A stretch of 29,369 nucleotides of DNA from a virus: the IMG/VR virus record IMGVR_UViG_3300028844_002621, positions 1 to 29,369 of that record; one strand, given 5' to 3'. The notes under the pieces are model-generated. The model had not been told where the DNA came from. It saw nothing but the letters and a program-made list of their open reading frames with translations, and made no database searches. The translations under genes were made by a program, and so were the position numbers. Below are positions 1 through 6,530 of the stretch, piece by piece (position 1 is the stretch's first letter; the number at the start of each line of letters is the position of its first letter).

Positions 1-13
1 CTAGATTTTTCAT
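1..13 (-). CDS. Start of a gene running off the left edge
   Basis: Only the first four codons (Met-Lys-Asn-Leu) are inside the window. The ATG overlaps the TGA stop of the upstream gene in an ATGA junction and is preceded by a good GGAGG Shine-Dalgarno sequence that lies in the end of that gene. This supports a real, translationally coupled gene continuing to the left. Its product cannot be judged. Confidence 0.5.
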
Positions 14-684
14 TTTTCCTCCATTACTTTAACACGATTCAACTGGGTGGTCACTAGTCCATCATCGTCAGTGCGATGACCTTTGACTGTGCCCTTAATT
101 CTAAGTTCAGTGTCTACTGCTGGATGCAAAGTAGAAGAGGCAAAGAAAACTACACTGCCAGTGTTAGTTTTAGCAGTGATAAAGTAGCAACCATACCTTT
201 GTGACAGAATGGTTCTAAGGATAGTAACATCCAATTCTATTCTGTCTTTGATTTTGCCAATCGCAGTAGAAGTTTTAGTCACCTCTGCAATTCGGTCCTC
301 TTGACCTTTTTTGATAACAGCACGGTCATATGCTTTTGGTAGACTTGCGATCATGCCGAAGTCTTTCATATCGGTAATTATATCTTTGTCTGCTAACGCC
401 ATAGCAGATTTATCAAAGTCAGACATCCAACCGCCCGTTAACATCTTAAATGTAAGAGCCTTGTAATGTTGGCGAACTTGAACCCCAAGATTTTTGGTCG
501 TTGCATCGACACCTTTAAGGTTGTTTTCCAACAACTCTTTCATAAGGTCTCGGTTCGGAGTGACTTTATCAGTCTTCTCATTTGCTTTGATGTAGGTCTT
601 CCCATTCATCAAGTATGCTTTAGCAGAAGCCGCCCAAACATCGTTGGCTGAATATTCAATTTGATTCCTACGCATAGTTCTCAT
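10..684 (-). CDS. Phage protein with probable C-terminal OB-like domain
   Basis: A 224-residue protein whose function I do not recognise. The N-terminal two thirds is charged and mostly helical. The last ~75 residues alternate hydrophobic strands (IELDVTILRT, YGCYFITAKT, TELRIKGTVKGH, QLNRVKV) in a pattern like an OB-fold or small beta barrel, as found at the C-terminus of many phage proteins that may bind nucleic acid; this fold is inference. It lies 3 bases downstream of the gene at 688-1098 and overlaps the next gene by ATGA. A Shine-Dalgarno AAGGA directly abuts the first ATG, so the second in-frame ATG at 675, with 9-base spacing, is an equally good start. Confidence 0.8.
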   Translation of the reverse strand: MRTMRRNQIEYSANDVWAASAKAYLMNGKTYIKANEKTDKVTPNRDLMKELLENNLKGVDATTKNLGVQVRQHYKALTFKMLTGGWMSDFDKSAMALADKDIITDMKDFGMIASLPKAYDRAVIKKGQEDRIAEVTKTSTAIGKIKDRIELDVTILRTILSQRYGCYFITAKTNTGSVVFFASSTLHPAVDTELRIKGTVKGHRTDDDGLVTTQLNRVKVMEEK

Positions 685-687
685 TCC

Positions 688-1098
688 TTATGCACTCCAG
701 TATGATTCTGAAAGAGTTGACATGTAATGAGGAGTATTGATTCCCTCAGTTACAGTGATTTTTTTACCAGTACCTGGGCAGATGCCAGTCTTAGTAATCA
801 TTGGTTCAACGTAATCTTCGACAGCAACAATTGTGTAAGATGATGCAAACTGCTTATGAGTAAGATTAAACTGTGGCTCAGTAGCATCACGGTAAGCATT
901 ATGCATGTTAGCATGATACTCAGGCTCACCATTAGCAACACATTCAGCAACTTGATCATATGCTTTTTGGTAGTACTTAACAGTTCTAGTGATACCTGCT
1001 TTAGCGGCACCTACTGTCTTGTACTGAGTAGAAGCATAAGACTTCTTATTGGGCTCTCTGTGGATTGCTTGATTAGTGTTGTCAATGATTAAGTACAT
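688..1098 (-). CDS. Hypothetical phage protein, 136 residues
   Basis: Not recognised. The protein starts MYLIIDNTNQ, is rich in Tyr, Thr and Ala, and has no signal peptide, membrane segment or clear catalytic motif. Longer in-frame ATGs exist at 1128 and 1119. The ATG at 1098 is preferred because AAGGA lies 7 bases upstream, and because the consensus promoter at 1131-1159 would start transcription near 1124, leaving the 1128 ATG outside the message. It is the first gene of a transcript that probably continues into 10-684 and beyond the left edge. Confidence 0.75.
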   Translation of the reverse strand: MYLIIDNTNQAIHREPNKKSYASTQYKTVGAAKAGITRTVKYYQKAYDQVAECVANGEPEYHANMHNAYRDATEPQFNLTHKQFASSYTIVAVEDYVEPMITKTGICPGTGKKITVTEGINTPHYMSTLSESYWSA

Positions 1099-1130
1099 AT
1101 TGTTTCCTTGTTTGTTCATAATATACATAT

Positions 1131-1159
1131 ATTATACGCAAAATTGTACCCAAAGTCAA
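1131..1159 (-). promoter_or_regulatory. Sigma70-type promoter TTGACT-N17-TATAAT
   Basis: On the minus strand a -35 box TTGACT (1154-1159) is separated by exactly 17 bases from a perfect -10 box TATAAT (1131-1136). The expected start is near 1124, giving a leader of about 26 bases before the ATG at 1098. The spacer resembles that of the promoter at 3564-3592: both have GGG and ATTTT at matching places. Confidence 0.8.
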
Positions 1160-1208
1160 GCCTTTTTATCCATTATTTTCATTTTTTTATCGTAATAATA
1201 TCAATAAC

Positions 1209-1493
1209 TTACTCAGTTTCATCGTCTCTAACGATACGTAAGAACGGTTTTTGACGGATATTTGGTGCTTGAACTGGCTGAGGTTCCGTATATTCAGCAC
1301 CTTCTACTTTCGGTTCGATTGACTTGTTTAAGTGCTGAACCAATTGTGCTAACATAAGGACAATATCGTCTTTATCTTCTTGCTCGTCCAGTGTGTCTAA
1401 CCATTTTTCTAATTCTTCAACACCGCCATTGAATAACAATTGTGCTACCCATTTAACATTGGCAGAATATCTACCCTCATTCCATATACTCAT
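1209..1493 (-). CDS. Hypothetical acidic protein, 94 residues
   Basis: Not recognised. The first ~60 residues look helical, with acidic runs (EELEKWLDTLDEQEDKDD). The C-terminus is Pro/Gln-rich and probably disordered. There is no signal peptide or membrane segment. Its ATG overlaps the stop of the cupin gene by TAATG, so the two are probably translated together from the promoter at 3564-3592. Confidence 0.75.
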   Translation of the reverse strand: MSIWNEGRYSANVKWVAQLLFNGGVEELEKWLDTLDEQEDKDDIVLMLAQLVQHLNKSIEPKVEGAEYTEPQPVQAPNIRQKPFLRIVRDDETE

Positions 1494-1825
1494 TAGTGAT
1501 TCCTCCCACCGTCAAACACACATACAAAATACAAACCAAAGACTCCTGTGTTAAAGACTCTATGATAGTCACCATCATTAATACAGATAACATCACCTTC
1601 AGTGACAGGAAATCGTTCACCATCTATCTCCATTTCACCTTTACCTTTGTGAAAGAAATAAACTTCTTCTTGCCCTGCATGAGTGTGGCCATTTGTGCTT
1701 TGATTTGCTCTTAACATTGTACTACTTAGAATTAAATTATTACCAAATGCATTGTCTTTCAATACGTATTGAGAATTATCTTTAATTATATTTCCTCCAA
1801 TGTCTTCCATTTTAACTTTTTGCAT
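1493..1825 (-). CDS. Small single-domain cupin protein
   Basis: A 110-residue protein with both cupin motifs. Motif 1 is GHTHAGQEEVYFFHKGKGEM, with probable metal ligands His47, His49 and Glu53 or Glu54. Motif 2 is GDVICINDGDYHRVFN, with His88. Cupins of this size often bind a metal and act as sugar isomerases, dioxygenases or ligand sensors; the substrate cannot be read here. It joins the upstream lipoprotein and the downstream gene through TAATG overlaps, so the three form a tightly coupled unit. The gene pairing hints at carbohydrate metabolism, but this is inference. Confidence 0.85.
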   Translation of the reverse strand: MQKVKMEDIGGNIIKDNSQYVLKDNAFGNNLILSSTMLRANQSTNGHTHAGQEEVYFFHKGKGEMEIDGERFPVTEGDVICINDGDYHRVFNTGVFGLYFVCVFDGGRNH

Positions 1826-3531
1826 TATTCATACTCCGGATCATATTGTTCATATTCGCCTGTATACCAAGCCTTAATAATTTTTTCTGCTGGCTTACCT
1901 CTTACTGATTGAGAAATATTCGGGAAACCTTCGATTCCGTCATTAAGCCTTTCCTTACTGCTAGGAATTAATGTGTCTGATAACCAATAAGCAGTACTTG
2001 CTGTAGTTCCTTTTGTATTGAACCAAGGATCCTTATCAATTGCTCTAAGCATACCTTCTATAAAAATTGCTTGTGCTGAAAAATCTGTTGGGATAAACCA
2101 TTGCATACATCTACCTTCATATGATACATTATCATATGTGCCCTCAGTACAAAAGCCGTCTTCTTTCCAGCCTGTACTTAAAAACATTTTATGACTCTGT
2201 GCAAACAGATTCCAAATCACTGGGGGAAGATCATACGTGGTATATTCCCAACATGGTTGTTGAGTATTACACATCCAATTGTCATACAGTTGTTGTGAAT
2301 ACTCTGTTATACGTTCTTCCATTAACTCGACTGTAGCATCTTGTTCTTCGCCTTTACTTAACATGTTAGGCAAACTAAGTATAACTCCATCGACCTCATT
2401 TAAGACTCGACTATCATTCCATAATATACCTTCTCCTACATATACTTCACCGCTAAATCTTGCTTTGATTTCTGATACAATGCCTCCCATACGTTCCATG
2501 TAATAGGATCTCATCCAGTCTCGTTCAGTTTGATCAACCTCATTTTGTATCCCACAAAAACAGACATACATAGCACTCCAATCTGCTGACATGCCGCTTA
2601 CACCTAATTGTTCTAACCTGTCTGCTTCCCAAATCATATGCTTTTCATGGCTATCCATAATTCTTTTTAACAATGCTCGGTCAACATAGACCATGCCATC
2701 GAAGGGAAACAACAATGTATTAGTGTCATCTAATGCTAAAAACTGCCAGGCATAATGCATATTCATTCCTAACTCTTGGGCCGTCTCAGCAATATATTCT
2801 ATCTGCCAATCACTTACATGTTTACGACTATGATTGATAGTCCATGTTTCTTCTGTATGATCGTTCCAGTAACCAAAGTTATATACCCATGCAGTATCTA
2901 CACCATGTTCTTTAAGTCGGCGCAACGTTGTTCTATACATTAACTTGATATACTCTTGTGAGGTGCAGTTTTCTACTAAATTAGTTTTGTTTTTTAAGTT
3001 CTCGTATATCCATTGAACACCGTAATCTTTAAAGCCGATTGCTTTAAGATGTCCTTCTCCAAACGAATTCTGTGGCATAGGTATATCAAAATCACCTAAG
3101 TATTCTTCTTTGATTTTTGCACTATGAGGGTTAGTACATGACCCTTCACTGTCTTCGTCATTGACAGTAACATCTACACTTGCAGTACCACCTGAGCAGT
3201 TAAGAGAGAATGTATAGTCACCATAACTATCTATTGTGAAGTTCTCACTACCACTTAATGACTTGCTACCTGACCAATAACCAGATGCTGTACATGAGGA
3301 TGCATTTGAACTAGACCAAGTGATTGTTACACTGTCACCTTTTACAATGCTTGTTTTACTTGCAGTCATTGATACGGATGCATTAGAATTGTTACCTCCA
3401 CTGCCACTATTACCACCACCGATTGTACCACCGATGATTGCTCCAGCAGTGTCTCCACCACCACCGCCTCCACCACATGCAGTAATGATTGCTAGTAAGG
3501 GAACGATTATGATATGTCGATAAAATGTCAT
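1825..3531 (-). CDS. Secreted lipoprotein: Ig-like domain plus TIM-barrel-like glycosidase-type domain
   Basis: A 568-residue protein. A short hydrophobic signal ends in the lipobox ITAC (Cys19), followed directly by a run of glycines, an arrangement common in marine gammaproteobacterial lipoproteins. Residues ~50-127 form an Ig/PKD-like repeat with paired cysteines (SSSNASSCTASG and FSLNCSGGT). Residues ~130-568 look like a (beta/alpha)8 hydrolase: strand-like segments include GVDTAWVYNFGYW, MNMHYAWQFLAL, GVSGMSADWSAMYV, GEVYVGEGILW and VDGVILSLPN, with acidic residues at strand ends as in retaining glycosidases. It should be anchored in the host envelope, where it could change surface glycans or block superinfection (inference). 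It has its own promoter and heads an operon with the cupin and the 94-residue protein. Confidence 0.8.
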   Translation of the reverse strand: MTFYRHIIIVPLLAIITACGGGGGGGDTAGAIIGGTIGGGNSGSGGNNSNASVSMTASKTSIVKGDSVTITWSSSNASSCTASGYWSGSKSLSGSENFTIDSYGDYTFSLNCSGGTASVDVTVNDEDSEGSCTNPHSAKIKEEYLGDFDIPMPQNSFGEGHLKAIGFKDYGVQWIYENLKNKTNLVENCTSQEYIKLMYRTTLRRLKEHGVDTAWVYNFGYWNDHTEETWTINHSRKHVSDWQIEYIAETAQELGMNMHYAWQFLALDDTNTLLFPFDGMVYVDRALLKRIMDSHEKHMIWEADRLEQLGVSGMSADWSAMYVCFCGIQNEVDQTERDWMRSYYMERMGGIVSEIKARFSGEVYVGEGILWNDSRVLNEVDGVILSLPNMLSKGEEQDATVELMEERITEYSQQLYDNWMCNTQQPCWEYTTYDLPPVIWNLFAQSHKMFLSTGWKEDGFCTEGTYDNVSYEGRCMQWFIPTDFSAQAIFIEGMLRAIDKDPWFNTKGTTASTAYWLSDTLIPSSKERLNDGIEGFPNISQSVRGKPAEKIIKAWYTGEYEQYDPEYE

Positions 3532-3563
3532 TCTGTGTACCTATACGTGTCTTATGTTTATAC

Positions 3564-3592
3564 AGTATACATAAAATGGTGCCCGAAGTCAA
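3564..3592 (-). promoter_or_regulatory. Sigma70-type promoter TTGACT-N17-TATACT
   Basis: The -35 box TTGACT (3587-3592) and -10 box TATACT (3564-3569) are 17 bases apart on the minus strand. The expected start is near 3557, about 26 bases before the lipoprotein ATG at 3531. It lies just downstream of the terminator at 3594-3628, which insulates this operon from upstream transcription. Confidence 0.75.
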
Positions 3593-3593
3593 T

Positions 3594-3628
3594 AGAAAAA
3601 TGCCCAAATCTTGCGAAATGGGCATTTT
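3594..3628 (-). terminator. Intrinsic terminator (10-bp stem, T tract)
   Basis: A perfect inverted repeat AAAATGCCCA (3597-3606) / TGGGCATTTT (3619-3628) with a 12-base loop is followed on the minus strand by TTTTTC. It would stop minus-strand transcription before the lipoprotein promoter. The A/T ends are symmetric, so some plus-strand activity is possible, but no plus-strand gene lies nearby. Confidence 0.75.
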
Positions 3629-3666
3629 CAGTTTTGATTTATTCTCTGAGGAAAGAATAGAGTATA

Positions 3667-3834
3667 CTAGATACCTATCTGTCCGATTGAGTGAACCATG
3701 ATCCAAGTAGTTGTTATGAATAACATTACTTCACCTAGTCTTTCTCCATCAAACGAACAGTCGTGCTTCATGCTTAAGAATTTCTTCAATGTCGTCTCCG
3801 TGTGTGTATTGCAAAGGATGTAGATTTTAGACAC
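3667..3834 (-). CDS. Possible small protein in the gene-poor region
   Basis: An uninterrupted 55-codon frame starting with GTG at 3834 (N-terminus VSKIYILCNT; a shorter ATG start is at 3771). Composition is plausible for a protein, with a hydrophobic C-terminal segment. It lies between a TATAAATA motif (3897-3904) and the terminator at 3594-3628, which suggests a transcript here. Against it: neither start has a convincing Shine-Dalgarno sequence. The transcript could instead be non-coding. Confidence 0.3.
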   Translation of the reverse strand: MSKIYILCNTHTETTLKKFLSMKHDCSFDGERLGEVMLFITTTWIMVHSIGQIGI

Positions 3835-3896
3835 ACCTAAAAACGGATTTTTAAAATGCGTAAAAAATACTACTATGTAGGACCCTCCTACAATTC

Positions 3897-3904
3897 TATT
3901 TATA
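3897..3904 (-). promoter_or_regulatory. T4-late-like promoter motif TATAAATA with downstream hairpin
   Basis: An exact match to the T4 late promoter consensus TATAAATA on the minus strand. Transcription from it would start near 3890, so the RNA would begin with the perfect hairpin GTAGGA-GGG-TCCTAC (3877-3891), followed by ATAGTAGTA and six Ts (3862-3867). Whether this phage uses a T4-type late sigma factor cannot be shown from this window. Confidence 0.4.
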
Positions 3905-3935
3905 CCTAATTTTTAATAATGCTACTTTTCGTAGC

Positions 3936-4019
3936 AAGTGTCATAAAGTGTCATACTGCGGAAGCAGTATGGAGTACAGTTAAGTTTAGTTGTCTTCTAA
4001 AGTGTCATAAAATGTCATA
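3936..4019. repeat. Four 10-bp repeats AAGTGTCATA in two tandem pairs
   Basis: AAGTGTCATA occurs at 3936-3945 and 3946-3955, then at 4000-4009, with a one-base variant AAATGTCATA at 4010-4019. Units within a pair are exactly 10 bp apart, one helical turn, and the pairs are 64 bp apart. The second pair runs into the stop codon of the gene at 4015-4434. The layout resembles iterons or a cooperative protein-binding site. Confidence 0.75.
3952..3971. other. Perfect 8-bp hairpin between the repeat pairs
   Basis: CATACTGC (3952-3959) and GCAGTATG (3964-3971) are exact inverted repeats with a four-base loop, GGAA on the plus strand. No T tract follows on either strand, so an intrinsic terminator is unlikely. 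It lies directly beside the first repeat pair and may be part of the same regulatory or replication site. Confidence 0.6.
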
Positions 4020-4434
4020 CTTTAGATTCTAAATATTCTCTTAAGTTGCCATGCAATGTAATCATCATAGCAGTTTTGTGTTCATAAACTCTAATGAAAG
4101 GTTTGCCCTTTTTATTTCTTAATTTATGTACACCAAGGTAATATGGGCATTTGATCTTTTTGATTATTTCTTGTATAAATGCTTCTGGAGCAATAATTCT
4201 GCGTTTGTGCATTGTCTTAGGATCAAGTCCTAATTCAAAATCATAGTATTCAAGTTTTGCTAAATCAAATAATTTGAGTCCTTCATCACTGAGTCGTAAA
4301 CCTTGTCCACCTCTACCAGTCAACCAAGTTTTAAATACAACATCACCAATTGGAATACTAGGAGGTACGATGCCTTCAGGAATTTCTTTAAGAACGGCTT
4401 TGGTTATTTCTTCTTTTGATTTAGGAAATTTCAT
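4015..4434 (-). CDS. Hypothetical phage protein, 139 residues
   Basis: Function unknown. The protein is cytoplasmic and basic. The middle (WLTGRGGQGLRLSDEGLKLF) could be a winged-helix-like element, and the C-terminal half has conserved-looking aromatic and basic runs (IKCPYYLGVHKL, KPFIRVYEHKTA). I recall similar proteins in marine T4-like phages without assigned function. It overlaps the upstream gene by 14 bases and ends inside the second repeat pair, so it is the last gene of the unit that begins with the exonuclease at 6444. Confidence 0.8.
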   Translation of the reverse strand: MKFPKSKEEITKAVLKEIPEGIVPPSIPIGDVVFKTWLTGRGGQGLRLSDEGLKLFDLAKLEYYDFELGLDPKTMHKRRIIAPEAFIQEIIKKIKCPYYLGVHKLRNKKGKPFIRVYEHKTAMMITLHGNLREYLESKV

Positions 4435-4720
4435 CCGGATATACAGTTCGTCCGGAGTTTAAGAATACTACTGTAAATTTATCTGTTTTAAATTGGGCAT
4501 TTAATTTACGACATAAGTTTCTTGCATGACCTGGATTAGAAAAACTTGTCTTTTTATATTTTGGAGCGGCATCACCGTTTAGATAATGAGAAGATTTTAG
4601 GTTAATAGGCTGGTCATCATAGTATACAGCCCAAATACCTGATGCTTCAATGATTTGGTCACACTTGTATGTTTCTTTATCTACATACTCTAATATAACA
4701 TGTGGTTGGCTTCTACTCAC
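4421..4720 (-). CDS. Hypothetical phage protein, 99 residues, GTG start
   Basis: Not recognised. A small mixed alpha/beta protein with a C-terminal strand segment (FTVVFLNSGRTVYP). The GTG start at 4720 overlaps the upstream TGA in a GTGA junction; with no strong Shine-Dalgarno sequence, it probably depends on translational coupling. Confidence 0.75.
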   Translation of the reverse strand: MSRSQPHVILEYVDKETYKCDQIIEASGIWAVYYDDQPINLKSSHYLNGDAAPKYKKTSFSNPGHARNLCRKLNAQFKTDKFTVVFLNSGRTVYPDEIS

Positions 4721-4917
4721 TTGAACGAGCCGCCTTTAACTTGTACATCAACAGTTTCTTCATTGTTCTTTTCCTTTTTCAATTCATGCAAATCTGATAA
4801 CAACATAACCAATTCGTCTTTTAAGCCTCTGGCTTGATCAATTGAAAGAACTACATTATTGTTTCTTTTAGTTTCTCCCAATGTCACTTTATTCACAAAA
4901 TCTTTTATGTGTAACAT
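4717..4917 (-). CDS. Hypothetical small protein, 66 residues
   Basis: Not recognised. The central part (DQARGLKDELVMLLSDLHELKKEKN) is a probable amphipathic helix or short coiled coil; the C-terminus is Lys/Gly-rich. A GATAAATA motif at 4930-4937 lies 12 bases before the ATG and could be a late promoter with an almost leaderless transcript, but it also sits within the end of the upstream coding sequence. Confidence 0.65.
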   Translation of the reverse strand: MLHIKDFVNKVTLGETKRNNNVVLSIDQARGLKDELVMLLSDLHELKKEKNNEETVDVQVKGGSFK

Positions 4918-4924
4918 AATATGC

Positions 4925-5440
4925 TTATATATTTATCAGATTTTTTGCTTCTTCTCTTGTTTTAAAAGGACCTTGGTATGGATATCGTTGAATAAAGATG
5001 TATTTTGGGCAAAATATAACTTGATCAATACCATTATGTTGAACTACAAAGTAGCCTGCGGCATGGAAGCATTTTGATTTTTTAGTCTTAGTAAAAACAT
5101 GAAGACCGCGTTTGACATCATAAACAGAGTTATATGTCCTAGCAGTAGTAGGATATTCAGGGTAAGGAGTATCTACATTTATCTTAGAATCTTTGGGTGC
5201 TACAAACTTAATCTTTGTATTCTTTTGAATCTTTTTGATAGACTCAAACTCAAAAACTTCATTTTGTAGTGTGACACTAAATGTCCCTACGTTGTTTGCA
5301 CAAACATTACCGACTTTTCTTTCGCCGTCTTTTAAAATCCAAAACTCATCATCTTTGATGGGCTTTGCTGTCAATTCTACATCTAATATCATTTTTTCTC
5401 CATTAAGTTCGTAAACATATATATTGTTTGTTTTTACCAT
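4925..5440 (-). CDS. Hypothetical phage protein, 171 residues
   Basis: Function unknown. The N-terminal ~70 residues look like a beta-rich domain. The C-terminal part has a pattern of basic and aromatic residues (FHAAGYFVVQ, VIFCPKYIFIQRYPYQGP) and a final helix (KTREEAKNLINI) that recalls small nucleic-acid-associated phage proteins. The start overlaps the exonuclease stop by TAATG, so the two are probably made together. Confidence 0.75.
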   Translation of the reverse strand: MVKTNNIYVYELNGEKMILDVELTAKPIKDDEFWILKDGERKVGNVCANNVGTFSVTLQNEVFEFESIKKIQKNTKIKFVAPKDSKINVDTPYPEYPTTARTYNSVYDVKRGLHVFTKTKKSKCFHAAGYFVVQHNGIDQVIFCPKYIFIQRYPYQGPFKTREEAKNLINI

Positions 5441-6444
5441 TATCCTACCTTTAGTTCCCCTTCATAGGGTGTGTTCAACCATTTAGAATAAACATCTGCT
5501 TGATCACTAATTCTGTTAAGTTCATACTTACCGCAGAACCTCATAAAATGAACACCGACTTGTGCAACATTGTCTTTAGACACACCAGTCTTAATGATAT
5601 TATCAGTTGCATTTCTAAACTCTATCGGCTGTGCTGTAAGATCAATTAGTGTACGATTGCGTTCATAATCATCACGTACCCTATGCTCGACATCATTGTG
5701 ATCAGTCCAACGTTGTAACATGATGTTGTTCCAGTTGAATCCACCTTTATCTTTATCAGCAAATGCTTCTAATAGACCTGTCTTGTTTTTAGTACCCTTC
5801 TTACGAACACCTGGATATGCACTAAACACATTATCACTAGTGTCACCTCGCATACACTTCTCAAACAATAGATACTGAGGGTCTTCTAATGTCTTATGCT
5901 CCTGAGTCTTTTTATCAATGACTGGCCTGCCTCTGTCATCAAAATAACCATCAATAGTAATTAACTGCTTGTTAACACCATTGTACATATGAACAGATTC
6001 TGATAGCAATTGTAAATAATCAGTATCAGTAGAGATAATGATATGTTCATCGTTAGGGTGTAGTGCGGCAAAACGTGCAATGCAATCATCAGCCTCAGCA
6101 TTCGGATCACGTAAGACTGTTACGTTAGTTTTTTCAGATAAGAATGTAGTCAATGCTTGATAAGTCTCCCAAAACATTTCACTTTCTTCAATCTCTGCTT
6201 CAGTCAAATCTTGTTCTTGTACTTTACGATTTGCTTTATATGGAGTATAAAACTCTTTACGCCATGAACGACCTTCTAAACAAAACACTACATGATCAAC
6301 ACCATAGTTACGAACTGCTTGGTTGACTGATCCTAAAGTCAGATGCAATGCCATGCCTATTTTTTCCCATGTATCTGCGTTGCGTGATGCAACATGTTTT
6401 GCACGGAAGAAGGCATTCATTGTGTCTATAAGGGCATATTTCAT
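5440..6444 (-). CDS. 5'-3' exonuclease / flap endonuclease (T4 RNase H-like)
   Basis: A 334-residue protein with the motifs of the FEN1 / T4 RNase H / Pol I 5'-nuclease family: IDTMNAFFRA at the start (metal ligand Asp7), basic arch region SWRKEFYTPYKANRK, NAEADD (Glu117, Asp119, Asp120), STDTDYLQLL (Asp140, Asp142), and GDTSDNVFSAYPGVRKKG (Asp199, Asp202) leading into the helix-hairpin-helix-like part. In T4 this enzyme removes RNA primers and flaps during lagging-strand synthesis. The length is close to the 305-residue T4 enzyme. It has a clear sigma70-type promoter at 6478-6506 and heads the 4015-6444 unit. No other replication gene is visible here. Confidence 0.9.
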   Translation of the reverse strand: MKYALIDTMNAFFRAKHVASRNADTWEKIGMALHLTLGSVNQAVRNYGVDHVVFCLEGRSWRKEFYTPYKANRKVQEQDLTEAEIEESEMFWETYQALTTFLSEKTNVTVLRDPNAEADDCIARFAALHPNDEHIIISTDTDYLQLLSESVHMYNGVNKQLITIDGYFDDRGRPVIDKKTQEHKTLEDPQYLLFEKCMRGDTSDNVFSAYPGVRKKGTKNKTGLLEAFADKDKGGFNWNNIMLQRWTDHNDVEHRVRDDYERNRTLIDLTAQPIEFRNATDNIIKTGVSKDNVAQVGVHFMRFCGKYELNRISDQADVYSKWLNTPYEGELKVG

Positions 6445-6477
6445 ATGAGTCTCTTATTTATCATTTAATAAGATACT

Positions 6478-6506
6478 ATTATACGCAATATATACGCATA
6501 TTGCAA
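6478..6506 (-). promoter_or_regulatory. Sigma70-type promoter TTGCAA-N17-TATAAT
   Basis: The -35 box TTGCAA (6501-6506) and -10 box TATAAT (6478-6483) are 17 bases apart, with expected start near 6471, about 27 bases before the exonuclease ATG. It shares the sequence TTGCGTATAATA around the -10 box and AAAGGC just before the -35 box with the promoter at 1131-1159. Confidence 0.75.
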
Positions 6507-6530
6507 GCCTTTATGGGTAAAAAGGGTAAA

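Noticed and set aside
3320-3706. Open frames on both strands across the lipoprotein start (poly-Pro or poly-Trp/Arg products)
   Set aside because: They are other-frame readings of the glycine-rich start and Ig-like region of the lipoprotein. Their odd composition, lack of ribosome-binding sites, and the promoter and terminator lying inside one of them argue against coding.
6455-6462. GATAAATA just upstream of the exonuclease ATG as a late promoter
   Set aside because: It is only 10 bases from the ATG, and a strong sigma70-type promoter with a normal leader lies just upstream. It may be chance in AT-rich DNA.
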